From: Atriophallophorus winterbourni
Taxonomy: Eukaryota; Platyhelminthes; Trematoda; Plagiorchiida; Microphallidae
Direction: 5' to 3'
Length of the DNA stretch: 64,000 nt
Assembly (NCBI GenBank): GCA_013407085.1
Contig: JACCGJ010001865.1
Location: forward strand, 1-64,000
The notes under the pieces: generated by a model
The model's database searches: none
Told to the model about the DNA's origin: nothing
Seen by the model: only the letters and a program-made list of their open reading frames with translations
Shown: piece by piece, positions 35,758 through 47,224 of the stretch
Position numbering within the stretch: position 1 is the first letter of the stretch
How the letters are laid out: the number at the start of each line of letters is the position of its first letter
Program-made: the position numbers and the translations under genes

Positions 35758-37179
35758 GTGAGTAGGATTTAATCAATAATGTTGGGAGCAATCAACTCGG
35801 TGAGAATAGGGAGGTAATTAGATTTCGTCGTGTGTTAACCGAACCTTGATAAAGTCGGTTCGGAGGAAATTAATTTGATCGGTGCCCGGAAGGAAATTGG
35901 TACGCTGTTTTCGGGAAAACGAGACCGTTCAAGTAACAAGCAAGAACGCCTTTCGTTATTAGACGTGTGGATAAATTTCTCATTCATATTGTGGGAATCA
36001 ATTCTGGAATATTTCAAAATAAAATTGTATGGTAATCTATAGGTAATTTTTAAATATTGAGGTGAGAAGCGAGTAGCTGGATAATTGAAAATTCAGTGAT
36101 AACACAAAATTAGATACTTCAGCTCCGAAATGGTCACATTTGTTTTAATGAAAAACCAATTATTGAACAAGCTCTAATCGGCCACTTTCAATTATTCAAC
36201 AACAAACGTCTTACATTCATTTGAAAATTTGTTACCGTCGAACAGTTCGTTTTCAATTTTGCTACAGCAAAATCCAAACTTTTCTTAAGAGTCACCTTTG
36301 CTTATGTTTACTGTAGATTGATCATTTCTGCTTTAGTAATTGGTATAAAATCTGCCCGTTTCAGAGCAATGAGACCTGTTTCCTCATCTTGTGTTTGCAT
36401 ACAGTTTATAAATTTTTGTCAAGATAATAAAAGCGTTTAATATGGCTATGTGAAGGACTTTAATCAGATGATTCGAATAACAAATGAAGTTGAGACTTGT
36501 ACAAGGGAATCTCAAGTTTAACATGTTCTCTTTACACATGATGATGTTTGCGTACATATTACTATCAATCAAACAATTGACTTGTGTGCGGCTTCTTGTG
36601 TGGCAAATCTACTCACAAAACACTTTTGTTTAGATCCATAGAGAGATTACTCATATTCCTGTAAGGCTTATCTCATAACAAGCCACGAGAAAGAATGAAA
36701 ACATTCAACTTTCTGATCATCTTTGAATCTTGATCAAATTGCAATAAATCCCTGGGAGAATATTATTAATAATGAGAGTGAGAAATTCTTGTGAGCTCTA
36801 AAGTATTAACCGTAACGAAGGAGGCACGTAATATTAAGTAATATCGAGTACATTTGCGATTAAACGAACATATTTAAACTACATAGGCAATTACTTAATA
36901 CATTAGATTATATAACGAGTTAAAATTATAAAATAAAAGGCATATATTTTTCAGGGTATTTTAACGATACATTTTCAGATAAATCAGCACGGCAACCCAA
37001 AACATAAGAAACGTATCTTTCAGATCTCGAAAAACGATAAGCCCATGTGGATCCCAATCCTACTGGCCCTAGCTAATGACCTTCAGTGTGCACGCAGTAG
37101 GAAAACATGCGTGAATGTTCAGATGGTTTGACGTCAACCGCACTTGTAAACTTCACATCTCAGTTACGTCGTACAGGCA
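35758..37179 (+). other. Intron sequence, nothing recognised
   Basis: AT-rich, no repeat identified. Confidence 0.4.
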
Positions 37180-37330
37180 CGAACGAAAATGCTCATTTGC
37201 GTGCATTTCCACCGCATACACTCTACGACCGGTTTCATGTTGTTTCAACTCATCATGTTGGGACAGTAGGATCAGGATCCGCATGACCTGAATCACTGGC
37301 ATACCAGCGCAAATCTTGTCAACGTGTCTC
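37180..37330 (-). repeat. Retrozyme-like repeat copy (GTC type)
   Basis: Minus core at about 37221-37262: CATGATGAGTTG, AAA, CAACATGAAACCGGTCGTAG. The first box has one change (ATGATGA), stem II is a perfect GTTG/CAAC, and GAAA plus ACCGGTC are intact. Flank TGCACGCAAATGAGC as in the other copies. Confidence 0.65.
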
Positions 37331-38497
37331 ATTGATAATGGCCTTGTCTATCCAGAAACAACTAAAGTGTATACAGTAATCTACAAATGATCCTACTCTG
37401 CATTGGTTGGCAAATCTAGCGTTCTTACTTCCTCGGTATCATGTGGTCTGGGAAATCTACTTTGTCAGGTGAGAAACGTTACCAAAAACACCCTAAGAAA
37501 CTATCTCATGCATGCGTTTCCATACATGCACGCAAATGAGGATGTTATATTCATGTCCATTGGCTTAACCCCATCCACGAGTGTGTGGGCAAGTGATTGA
37601 TCAGGTTGGTCGTAAGAACGTAACCGTTGTATAACTTCTAACAAATTTACTCCAAGCAATTTCAGCATAGTGATGGCAACGATTCGCTTCCAAAGCTTTA
37701 GCTTTGATGATGTCATCCAATGGTTATTGTTAATGCTTAATGCTTAATGCTTTTTCTACCATAAAATTTCCTGAGTTCTGAGTTCTGATGTTCTCTTGGT
37801 ATTTTTCCACATGAGTTAAGTTTGATAAGAGCAGAAAGAATCATCTGAAATCTCGCATATAACTGGGTCGCTTAAGGCAGTGCTAAATAGCGCACTACCA
37901 CCACCTTGAAATCGCCACTTTTTGACACATTTGCAGCTGTCGTGTAAGGTATTCTCAGTCCTTTTTGCGCACGTGTTATTATATCACGCACTCACAATAT
38001 CACTGTTACAGCGTTTATTATTCTTTCTTATTCGTTCTTACTTCGCTTGATCCTAGTTGAATCGACGTTAATCCTGATCTTTTCGCATGATAGCACACCG
38101 TGTTATGCAGCTAATTTATCATTTTTTATTCAAGTGCATATTTTGCCCCCAGATTAGAGCTTGCTTTTCAGTAGAAATTGCGCATATATACCAATATCTT
38201 CCGGACACATATGTAGGCACCCTTCATAGTCAGTTAAATTGAACACAACAGTTACGCCTAGCTTGACTAGTCTAACTTCATACTGACATGCAGCCCTCTC
38301 GACTGTCAAAGTTGGACGAAAACCTATCAAGACTGCATTTTAACCGGGAAAATCCCAATCAATAATCGTGACATATCGTTTGACATGTTTTGCGAAACCA
38401 AATGGGGTAGATAATTTGCTGTTCCGGATAGAATTATTGATTGATGACGTGGAAACTACTACTCGGATAAAATTTAAATTTTCCTATATGATATTGA
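37331..38497 (+). other. Intron sequence; short match to the 24.4-kb inverted repeat
   Basis: At about 37471 the 17-nt word GAAACGTTACCAAAAAC is identical to part of the inverted-repeat arms, with weaker similarity on both sides. Otherwise nothing recognised. Confidence 0.4.
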
Positions 38498-38725
38498 CCT
38501 TTTATGATCAGTTGGAGATAAATTATACCGGAAATTGTACAGTGATTGCTTCAATGTTTCAACCAGAAATATCTGCGCCCAGACACCCAAAGTATTGTAA
38601 CAGAAATTATTGATTTTTCATGATCAGTAGGAAATAAATTATCCCGGAAATTTGACCAGTTGTTGCATCTATGTTTCAGCCAGAAATATTTGCGCCCAGA
38701 CACCCGACGAATTGTAACAGACGGG
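38498..38725 (+). repeat. Tandem duplication, unit about 116 bp
   Basis: The unit from TTTTATGATCAGT to TTGTAACAGA occurs twice head to tail, shifted by 116 bp. Shared landmarks are TGATCAGT and CAGAAATAT, followed by TGCGCCCAGACACCC. Differences at about one in eight positions show that it is not recent. Confidence 0.8.
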
Positions 38726-39518
38726 AAACAGATATTACAGGGATAATGAGAAATTCAACTAGAATACACCAATCCCTTGTTGTGTTCCGTCTATAATTTG
38801 GCGATATCTTTTTTTAAATAAAATATTCAGCGTGCTAGGCAGGAAATTGTTTTACTGAACGAAGATTGTCTAGGCGTACGGATGAATATATACTTAAGCT
38901 AACAAATAAGATAATAATGATTTTGCTACTGGTTAAGAATGATCTATTTATCCAAAAAATCTCATCACTTAGACCTAGAGATTACAGCGACAATTCTGAA
39001 AAATTCGCCTAAGCACGTTATATATGTCGAGTGTTTGCTCCTATACCGACAACGCAATATATAACGCTGGAGGCAATCTACAATAGACTATGGTGAAAAA
39101 AGCTGATATAATATTGGCGATAAAGAAATTACTAATCGCCACGCTGATGTAGCAAAATCTTTTATGTGGATGTAGTTAATGTGACTGCGAATAAGCTCTC
39201 GTGCGCATGGTTGCTATAAATCAAAATACTTTCGAAGCTGGGAAAATATCGTGAAACTTTATGGTGTAAATAGCGTGAACGTGATATCTGACCACTTGAG
39301 AATTAAAGAGGTTGATATCTCAAGGAAACATTTATTAGATGACATCGATTGATGATGCGAGATTGTGGAAAATTGTGGAATGAATGGAAAATAGGAACAA
39401 TGAACATCTTATTAGCTGTCAACCATTTTTACGAAAGTACTTTCAGAATTCCACGAAGAGTTTTTTTAAAAAAATATACGATTTTCAAATAGTACTTTTA
39501 CACTGATTAACATCAGAG

Positions 39519-39920
39519 TTAGCTTACACGGTATCTGATGGGAAGACCTGACAAATAGATCAAATCGATTGGACGACCAGAACAGATGTTGCTGGCTCCT
39601 TCTCGACTGGTTAGCTATTTGACGGTACTCCGATGTGCCAGTCTGGAGAAACATTCATAAACGCTTAATTGCGATCGGTCAAATGGGGACGGTAGCTCTG
39701 GCCGTAAGACGTGATACTACAATAGTTATGGTCCTGGGTTTGAATTCAACCCGAGACAGGATATGCACTGCTGATGAGCTCAAATAAAAGTAAAACTCGA
39801 ATTCAGTGCTTCCAATGTAGACCGTCGTGATAAACATTGTGCATATTTCGAAGGACTTGGTACTGATGAGTAGCCGCAAAGCATATTGTTTACCATCTCT
39901 TTTGAAATGTGACGCCGGAG
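39519..39920 (+). mobile_element. tRNA-derived SINE-like repeat, copy 1
   Basis: Same sequence as 46793-47170. It contains a tRNA-like polymerase III promoter: an A-box-like GGTAGCTCTGG at 39691-39701 and a B-box-like GGTTTGAATTC at 39737-39747, each degenerate compared with copy 2. The 3' part (GTAGACCGTCGTGATAAAC … CGAAGGACTTGG) is the unrelated SINE body. No terminal A-run or clear target duplication seen. Confidence 0.7.
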
Positions 39921-40449
39921 AAAGTGGCAATAACTGCTATGTAGTTTGGGTTTGCGAGACAGTTGTGCCAGGTGATCAACCAGATCAACTAGACGAGAGA
40001 CGAAGCCCACCGAGACAGAGAACAGAACAACACAGGATGGATATGAAATGACCAAGCCGAGACTCAGGACACAGGTTCGCAGGTCCTAGAGCTGGACAAG
40101 GCCAGTGTTTATATAAAGAACACAACGGGGTGTGCGAATTAAGCGGTAAGGACATTGAAGCGTAAGGTTAGCACGTGTCACAGCATGCATCCGCAATGTT
40201 AGGATAATGACATTACCAAGGTCGCACGTGTCATGGGTGAGGACGCCTCACCCAACAATAACAAACCCGGTAAAGCGTACCACTGTTTCATTTGAATAGT
40301 TCTTATCTGTTGTGTGTAATAATACTCAGAGAACACAGCATCATATTGATTGAATGAGCTGAATATAATTGAAAACTCAACCAAATCTACTATGGATGAT
40401 TCGAGTTATTCTGTGAATGAGTCAATTTATCTTTATGATGGAAACAGAA
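39921..40449 (+). other. Unclassified intron sequence behind the SINE
   Basis: Less AT-rich than its surroundings from 39921 to about 40290 (for example CGAAGCCCACCGAGACAG and GTGAGGACGCCTCACCC). It could be another repeat, but no domain or second copy was found in this window. Confidence 0.35.
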
Positions 40450-40840
40450 AATATGTTGAAAATGCTCAATTGCACGCATTTCAGTCTCACGCACGAAACC
40501 CACGACCGGTTGCGTCGTGTTTTCACTCATCAGCATCTATATGAGCGTAGTAGTGGAGTGTAAGTTCGAGGGATGTGAACAACACATCACTTTGGTCATC
40601 CATAAGCGCCTTGAGTGCTTGACCACGAATCACTTTGTGATTCTGTGTTTGAACATTGTGGTTCGTTGTACGAACCCTATGCAACAGTGGCATTCAAGTA
40701 TCACCTTGTTTACCACTTATCCACTGTTTCAAGGCTCAATGAAATTAATCTTACTGTCTGCACCGGATGACGGCAAACAGCCAGAAATCGGTGGTGGTGT
40801 GTAAGTGCGGGGAATGTGAGCAACACATTACTTAAATCAA
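40450..40840 (+). repeat. Composite of a minus- and a plus-strand retrozyme-like unit
   Basis: On minus (40450-40535): CTGATGAGTG, AAAA, CACGACGCAACCGGTCGTGG, so box and stem are intact while GAAA is replaced. On plus (40535-40840): the unit begins inside the core region (GTAGTAGTGGAGTGTAAG), runs through the complete flank, and ends with CGGATGACGGCAAACAGCC, AGAAATCGG at about 40765-40791. The two orientations abut near 40535. Confidence 0.65.
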
Positions 40841-41062
40841 TTATTCTGTTTTAATTTGCTTTAAATACGAATTTTAATTTATAGCCCACAAACCCTCGTT
40901 GTGGTCGAACGGTTTTGCTTTAACGTGATATCCTGGTTTGAATTAAATCCATGTCCAAATCTAGCAGAATAATAATTTTATTTTTTAAAATATTCACTGA
41001 TTTTTTCTCTACTATTCGCATCATATTTGATCGTTTGAATAACTATCAATTTGATTGAACAG

Positions 41063-42590
41063 GGCGTGTAACTGGCACTCCGGCATACTTGAATACGCGA
41101 TTAATCGATCCGGTCACGTCGACATTATTGATCCATCATGACCACGTTGTCTATGGAAGGAATGATTCACCACCGCCCGTTCAAAGATTCACGTTCGAAT
41201 ATCGATTAAACTATTTCAAGCAAACTATTGGAGAATACCGACAATTTGTTTGTAATTTGCATCTAATCTTAACCGACTGCTTCGAAACACGATTATTCAA
41301 CATTGCTTGGAAAGAAAATTTGAGCGAATTAAACGATCATTCAATGAACATGATTTCAAATGTAGTATCCAACGAAACCACTGAACAATTGGACCCGTCA
41401 ATGTATACGATACTTTTGATTGTTTCTCCTTGCATTGGAACCGTTTACCTGTTCGCCTTTCTAACACATTTGTTAATCAGATTTTGTAAAAGCAGCTCAA
41501 ACAGTAACGCCCTACGAGTAAGCTCAGAGATGGAGCTTTCCCATGGAAACAAATCCCATTATTCCGTTCAACTGCATCCACAGACTTTCGATTTGCTCAA
41601 ACATGAAATACCGCTGTATGGGGTGGGAAGTTCCGTGAAAGCTGCTCAATATCGTATTTACTACCACCCAACACAAACGATATCTTCCAATTTGAAATCA
41701 TTTCGTTCCATACGTCTATCCGTTCAACAAGGCAGCCGATCGATCAAATGCAGGAAGATGTTACTCTTCGCTTACCTGTCCTTCCGAGTATTTTACACGT
41801 TTTTATTCACATTTAGTGTGGCCGTTGCACTAATTTTCAGCATACAACCGACATCAACATCTGTCCCACAGCCGCCATTTATTAGCCGCCAAAACATGAA
41901 TCATTCACACGCAAGAATATTGACCAACTCACCATTTGTACAAAATAACGCGTTAAACCAACGAGCGTACAGTTCAATCAATTACTTTCAACGAAACTTT
42001 CTCGTATGGGAAGCATTATTGAACCAGGAACTGCGAAGACAATGGGATTATGCGGAGCGTATCCAATCAGCTTGTCAGCATGCCGTCTCGGTGGAAATCG
42101 GTGAAGCTTTGGGCGAAATGACAAAGCTGATCAAACATAAATCCACCCTCAGCGTAGATAGCGCGCTGGCTCAAACGAACAGGGCGACAGTGAGCTTGGA
42201 CAATTTAATGTCTTTGAGTCTGCAATGTGTCAAACGTCAAAACCAAATGCAACATGATATTGTTGAGAATTATTCGAGGAGTGTTGCGAAGCAGTACGAA
42301 ATGAGACACACGGATGCGTACACCACACTTCGCGCATTACTTCAAAGGACATATGTCTCGAATTGGCTGAACTATGTACAGAAAATGATGAAACAACAAT
42401 TCTCAGAGGGAAATATGCCTTCGAATCCATATTCCGGGTTTGGGGACGGTATGGGAAATCAAATGAACAGCGGCTACTTGTTAGCGCAACAATCTTCCGG
42501 TTTGGATCATAAACACATAGAATTTATGGCTTTCATGGGACTTGTACAGTTTGAAACCCTTCACGTGTTGCCGAGGCAATTATTGAACGA
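41063..42590 (+). CDS. Exon J: transmembrane segments 1 and 2 and outer loop
   Basis: The longest exon, 1,528 nt. The acceptor …ttgattgaacag gives phase 1 in, and the donor GAACGA followed by gtaagt leaves phase 2. N-terminal residues are ectodomain with sites NET and NLS. The first membrane segment (YTILLIVSPCIGTVYLFAFL…, nt 41404-41484) is followed by a basic loop of about 90 residues and the second segment (MLLFAYLSFRVFYTFLFTFS…, nt 41758-41844). Then come about 250 mostly helical residues with few Cys (QSACQHAVS and SLQCVKRQ), presumably outside. The exon ends at LPRQLLN. No enzyme motif seen. The minus-strand frame at 42230-42430 is a shadow. Confidence 0.95.
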
Positions 42591-43169
42591 GTAAGTTTCG
42601 AAATTGTAATGTATTCTGTGAGATGTTTGAATTGATATCAGAGATTTTGGGTTGGTGTTGATGATCGATTATTCGTAGAGCTGATTCAACGTTAAATCAA
42701 ACGAGAATATTGAGATTTTGTTTTAAATATCATGAACTGATCAAGATTGTACTTTGTTCATTAGTTTTTATATATCTTATCCCATATCTATATATATATA
42801 TATATATAGTAGACATATATATAATGCTTTGGCTTTCCTCCAATAACACGCTGTTCTGGTAGAATGCATAGGTTGAGGTAGGTTAAAATGTTCCAGCATA
42901 AATTATAAACAATTTTTGTTAAATTTACTGATAAAATATCGTTCGGTTTTTGGTCAGGTAAGATAAATTTTTGTGTGCAGATGGCTGCGCATTATATTCT
43001 TTTGTTCTGACTTGATTTTCCTGTTATCTCTGACACTTTCTACGTATGCGACTCGAAAAGATCGCCGTACCATCCCCATGCAACAATGACCTAAAAGTCC
43101 AAACATTTTAACCATTTTCACACTGTTACAAGGCAGGCGGATCCTGATCGTAGTCTCTACTTGATCGGT
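42591..43169 (+). other. Intron sequence with AT microsatellite
   Basis: (AT)n at about 42787-42825. Otherwise nothing recognised. Confidence 0.5.
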
Positions 43170-43600
43170 GTTCTTTTTTGTTGTTGTTATTGGCCTCCTT
43201 CGATCGATATCGACCGTTGATGTACATAACAAGCGAATAACGTTTCCATGTTCCACGGCTGCAAGAATGACTAAAATGTCCGATTCGGGAGTAATATTCT
43301 CTCCCGCAGCGATATGAAATACTCACGATCGGCGACAGTTATACGCTGACTGCATTAATTACGATTAGCTCTTCCCAGCTTGCTGACAACACTTTACACC
43401 ACGCCTCCAAAGTGAGCGGTCAAGTGCGAGTTCTTCCCAACTCGTAGGCTTAATGTTAAGAACATTCATATCTATTTTTCGAACGTCTATGTACCACAAC
43501 GGTGCAACGGCCCAATGGACGACTTTTTGATTGCAACTCACCATAGAGTAGATCTTTCGGAATACGCCCATCTCCATTCTATAGACGTGGTCAACCTACC
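43170..43600 (-). mobile_element. RTE-type LINE C-terminus with zinc-finger-like motif
   Basis: Best copy of this family here. Minus frames read SWEELALDRSLWRRGVKCCQ, then after a frame change YRCGREYYSRIGHFSHSC, a C2H2-like finger lacking its second Cys, and CTSTVDIDRRRP at the end. This DRxxWR-then-finger order is typical of the C-terminus of RTE-like reverse transcriptase ORFs that are often mis-annotated as host genes. Frameshifted, so dead. Confidence 0.65.
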
Positions 43601-43659
43601 GTAGGATTGCTGTTTTGGTATGGTGCCAGCTTTAGAACAGCATGTGCCATTAAATGTTG

Positions 43660-44100
43660 TTTTTCATGTTCAACGATGACATTCAACTACGTCAACAGTG
43701 ATGATCTTCTTATAGTCTGCCCAAAAGATTGACAAAAGTCGTTATTCTATTTTACTCTGGATGAAAGGCTCAGTCCATTTTAACCGTGTCAGTTCAAAAG
43801 TCGAGGCTTCAAACAAGGGTATGTTCTTGCTCCCATGCTGTTCGGCATTCTTTGCTCTGCTGCTGAATCACACTTTTATGACGTGAACAGAAGGCATTTA
43901 CCTACGCACGTAAAATGATGCCACGCTTTTCAACCTGAACTGGTTGAAAGCACAAACCAATGCACTGGATGTGCTAATCCGTAGCCTGCTGTTTACTGAC
44001 GATGCATCCGTTATTGCTCACTCCCAAGAACACCGCCATTCGCCAATAGGCTATTCATTCCGCATGCAAAGACCTAGTGAGTGTTAACAGCACGAAAACG
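43660..44100 (+). mobile_element. RTE-type LINE reverse transcriptase fragment
   Basis: Plus strand. KQGYVLAPMLFGILCSAA (about 43808-43861) corresponds to the RT motif GVKQGCVLAPxLF. After a frame change TNALDVLIRSLLFTDDASVI, followed by AHSQE (about 43954-44028), is the active-site region, with FTDD where FADD is usual. The orientation is opposite to the neighbouring zinc-finger fragment, so these are separate insertions or a rearranged copy. Confidence 0.7.
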
Positions 44101-44534
44101 GACGTACAGCGTGTGTGATCGATCCATGAAAAAATGATATTTTTTATCCCTGGGTAAAACGTCATCTAAATTTACATCATACTTACTCGATGGGATGAAA
44201 AGTATGGTTATACTAATCAGAACCATGTGCCCTTTATCATTTTCCTAACGTTTCAAGACATACATCCCCAGATCGTACTGTCCAAAATAAATAAGCTCAA
44301 AAACATTCAAACGGTTAATCATGGTATTGGTGCTAATAAACATTTTGCTTAGTAAATAACCGGATTATGAGATATAAACGTTAGCATACATGATACAAAA
44401 ATAACAAAGTTGAACTAATATCAATTTCCTTTGTATTATCGATCACAGTCGTATAAAATTTCAATTTAATAATCCCAGATCAACTCAATCTATTTATACT
44501 TGAATAAATCATCAGTATTTTTCATCGTCCACAG

Positions 44535-45075
44535 GTTCAAACGTCTAACCTCCACCAGCCAATTTCATTCACAACTAAACCGTCTGGCGATTCACAGTCT
44601 TTCACCACCGAAATCCACTCAACTCACGAAAGATTCAATTGACAATCTTCGTGGTTTGCGCATAGAGAGAAACTTCTTCAGCACCAGTGATCGCGACTAC
44701 TTTCACGGCAATGTCAATCAAAAAACGCAAGTCGTCACTAGCGACACAGCTAAAGAGACAACCAAAGCGCTGTCTCTAATTCCATTGTCACTGACGGAAA
44801 TCCGTTTGATCTTTCTGATAATCGACTGTTTCATTGTCATCGGTCGATTTTCGCATACTTATTTAACCCTGAAATATATATGGTTCGGACAATCAATCTA
44901 TGTGGATGCATTCAGTGTTTTGTCGAATTTGTACAACCGCGGTGTTCCAAAATCGGCCAGTAGTGATTTGTTGAACCGAGCGAGCGAACACTCATGTTCC
45001 GGAAGATCGTCAACAACGCAAAACAATTATTCGGAAAATCAATACAAGTGTTCACATGACATAATGGAAAACAAG
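44535..45075 (+). CDS. Exon K: transmembrane segment 3
   Basis: The acceptor …atcgtccacag with one leading G completes the split codon of exon J (GA plus G). The donor AACAAG followed by gttagc leaves phase 0. About 85 polar residues finish the outer loop begun in exon J (with FKRLTSTSQFHSQLNRL at the start). Then follows LTEIRLIFLIIDCFIVIGRF (nt about 44797-44856) as third membrane segment and a polar, presumably cytoplasmic stretch rich in Ser. The open frame begins slightly earlier, but the splice site sets the start. Confidence 0.9.
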
Positions 45076-45758
45076 GTTAGCATTTCTGTCGCGTTTTGAA
45101 GGCTTCGAAATGGTTGGCATGTATAAAATTGATAGTATGCCCAGTATTAATAATTTTGTTCAAGAAATACCAAAGATATTATATGATTTCGCATTCTGAC
45201 GTTTCTAAACGTGCAGTGGTGTGCAATCGTACAGTACTTTTGTGCTGTGTGGCTAACACCGTGCTACATTGATTGGCCAGAGGAAGTGAGCTGCATGCTG
45301 AAGCAGGCTTGAGTTTCACTACCATTTCTATTTTCTTTCTCATATCTGTCTAGGACTGGGCAACCTGACAGTATCATATCCCATGTGCAGTCTCTCACTG
45401 TACGGCACTTTGCCTGGATCAGGCTTGTGCTTTCATACATACATACATACTTTCCTAAGTAGTATATTGCCTTGGTAAGCTAGTATTGTCTCATCAGTAT
45501 TTATTGTAGTAGTATTAGTAGTAGGTAGTTACCACAGCGATGTTAAAAGATACATGAACTGCCTAATTTTTTAAACCTAATTTACATTTTAATATAGAAC
45601 TATGACGTGTTTCAAACCTATATTGTAACTGATTATTGTGTTGCAACCCCTAATTCCAACCATCATGCCGACGTAGCGACTTCACTTCAAATATTTTCCG
45701 ATTATTAGTTACTAAAATATTGAAAGTAGTTTTCTCTTCAAATTAAACCACATTTCAG
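45076..45758 (+). other. Intron with a dispersed repeat also found behind the CR1 LINEs
   Basis: 45236-45460 shares its second half (CATATCTGTCTAGGACTGGG, then TGCAGTCTCTCACTG, TTTGCCTGGATCAGGCTTG) with 58705-58805. Its first part (GGCTAACACCGTGCTACATT) is shared with the window's right end (63944-64000). It is probably the 3' region of a LINE. Short CATA repeat at about 45437-45453. Confidence 0.55.
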
Positions 45759-46418
45759 AGTAATATGGTTTTGTTTGAAATATACCAAATTATCGACAGT
45801 CAGTATGAATATCAACTACCATTTATAACTCCATCAATATATTCCTATAAAGTTATGTATAACCTATATTCGAGACATCTTCTAAAGCCCTTCGTTTATA
45901 CAATTTCGCTACAGCTCCCAACTTCCAACTTCCACAATTCAACTACAAATCAGCGTACACAAAATCGAGATTTGAAAATACGTGATGAGGGTCCAATCAA
46001 TACAAGCCACGTGACTCTCAGTAAAATGTTTCGACCAATCCTGTTCTTTCCACCACCACCAGTGTTCTCTTTAGAACAAGAATTAGGGTGCCTTGTTGGA
46101 GTGCGTAATACTTGTTGTCGAAGCTCGCACTACATTTCCGCTGTCATTGGACTCAGTGTGTTGCTCATGTGCTTCGGAATATTGGTGATGCAGGAACAAC
46201 GTTTTCACGTTTCTACAACTCAACAGACGGCAACCCAGCGTTCACCATCTTCTGCCAATGATTTACCCGTGAGTCCGAACTTCTCAGTCAAATACAACAG
46301 AATGGCCAGACAGCACGCGAATCGACTGAATCAACAGTGGTTGAGTTGGACGCAGAATATGGAGATCAATAAAAGGAGGAACTTTTTAACGTTTGCCGCG
46401 AGATATAAACATGAAACG
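45759..46418 (+). CDS. Exon L: cytoplasmic loop and transmembrane segment 4
   Basis: Phase 0 in (AGT AAT ATG after …ccacatttcag) and phase 0 out (GAAACG followed by gtaatg). About 120 residues of polar loop, including the Pro run FFPPPPV and a Cys pair NTCCRSS just before the fourth membrane segment HYISAVIGLSVLLMCFGILV (nt about 46128-46190). After it comes another helical, basic stretch (NRMARQHANRLNQQWLSWTQ, then NKRRNF). The Cys pair next to the membrane might be a palmitoylation site (inference). Confidence 0.87.
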
Positions 46419-46792
46419 GTAATGATTATATTACTTATGTATATATGATGTATGTCATGCTATTTAATATTGATAATTGTTAAATATCTCTTAGTATCGT
46501 ATAAATATTGAACGCTAGTTCTTTTCAAGAACGTGAAGTATTTTCACGACCGGATGTACCTGAATTATTTCCACTACGGTCCCACAATGTATTCCTTCTT
46601 TAGTTTCAATTATTAATATGTTCACAGCATTTTTCACATTGCCAGTTCCCGACAATGCAAAAGCCTCGAAGATTATAGGCTCAGAGATTTGTAAACAACA
46701 CAAATAAGTTTTGAAAATTCAGCTTAACCATCATGTGACTAATCTAACTATATTATGTTTACGGTGGAATGCTGAGGGAGTATGTAATCGGT
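46419..46792 (+). other. Intron sequence, nothing recognised
   Basis: No repeat identified. Confidence 0.4.
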
Positions 46793-47170
46793 GTTAGTTT
46801 ACACTGTAGCTGATAGGATGACCTGACAAAGAGATCAGATCGGTTGGATGACCACAACAGATGTTGCTGGCTCCTTCTCGACTGGTCGGGCATATGACGC
46901 TACTCAAATGTGCTAGTCTGGATAAACATTCATGAAGGCTTAATCGCGATCGGTCAAACGGTGGACGGTAGCTCTGGCCGTAAGGCATGAGACTACAATC
47001 GTGAAGGTCCTGGGTTCGAATCTGACCCGACACAGGATATGCACTGCTGATGAGTTCAAATAAGAGCGAAACTCGAGTCCAGTGCTTCCGATTTGGACCG
47101 TCGTGATAAACTTTGTGAATATTTCGAAGGACTTGATGCTAATGAGTAATCGCCAAAACATAATGAACCA
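46793..47170 (+). mobile_element. tRNA-derived SINE-like repeat, copy 2
   Basis: Matches 39519-39920 over its length. The tRNA-like head is clearer here: A-box-like GTAGCTCTGGCC at 46968-46979, B box GGTTCGAATCT at 47013-47023, one base from the consensus, spaced 33 nt apart as in a tRNA gene. The head could fold only partly as a tRNA. The body contains TTTGGACCGTCGTGATAAAC. Confidence 0.75.
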
Positions 47171-47224
47171 ACTCTCCCAACACTCTAAAAACATGTGTGA
47201 TGGTTCTGAAATCAAGCGTTACGT

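Noticed and set aside
40860..40960. tRNA-like stretch (GTGGTCGAACGG … GGTTTGAATTA)
   Set aside because: Too degenerate, no cloverleaf can be drawn; not called.
42230..42430. Minus-strand frame inside exon J
   Set aside because: Shadow of the coding strand; no independent evidence.
42787..42825. AT-rich run as a promoter TATA region
   Set aside because: Simple (AT)n microsatellite within an intron, no nearby first exon.
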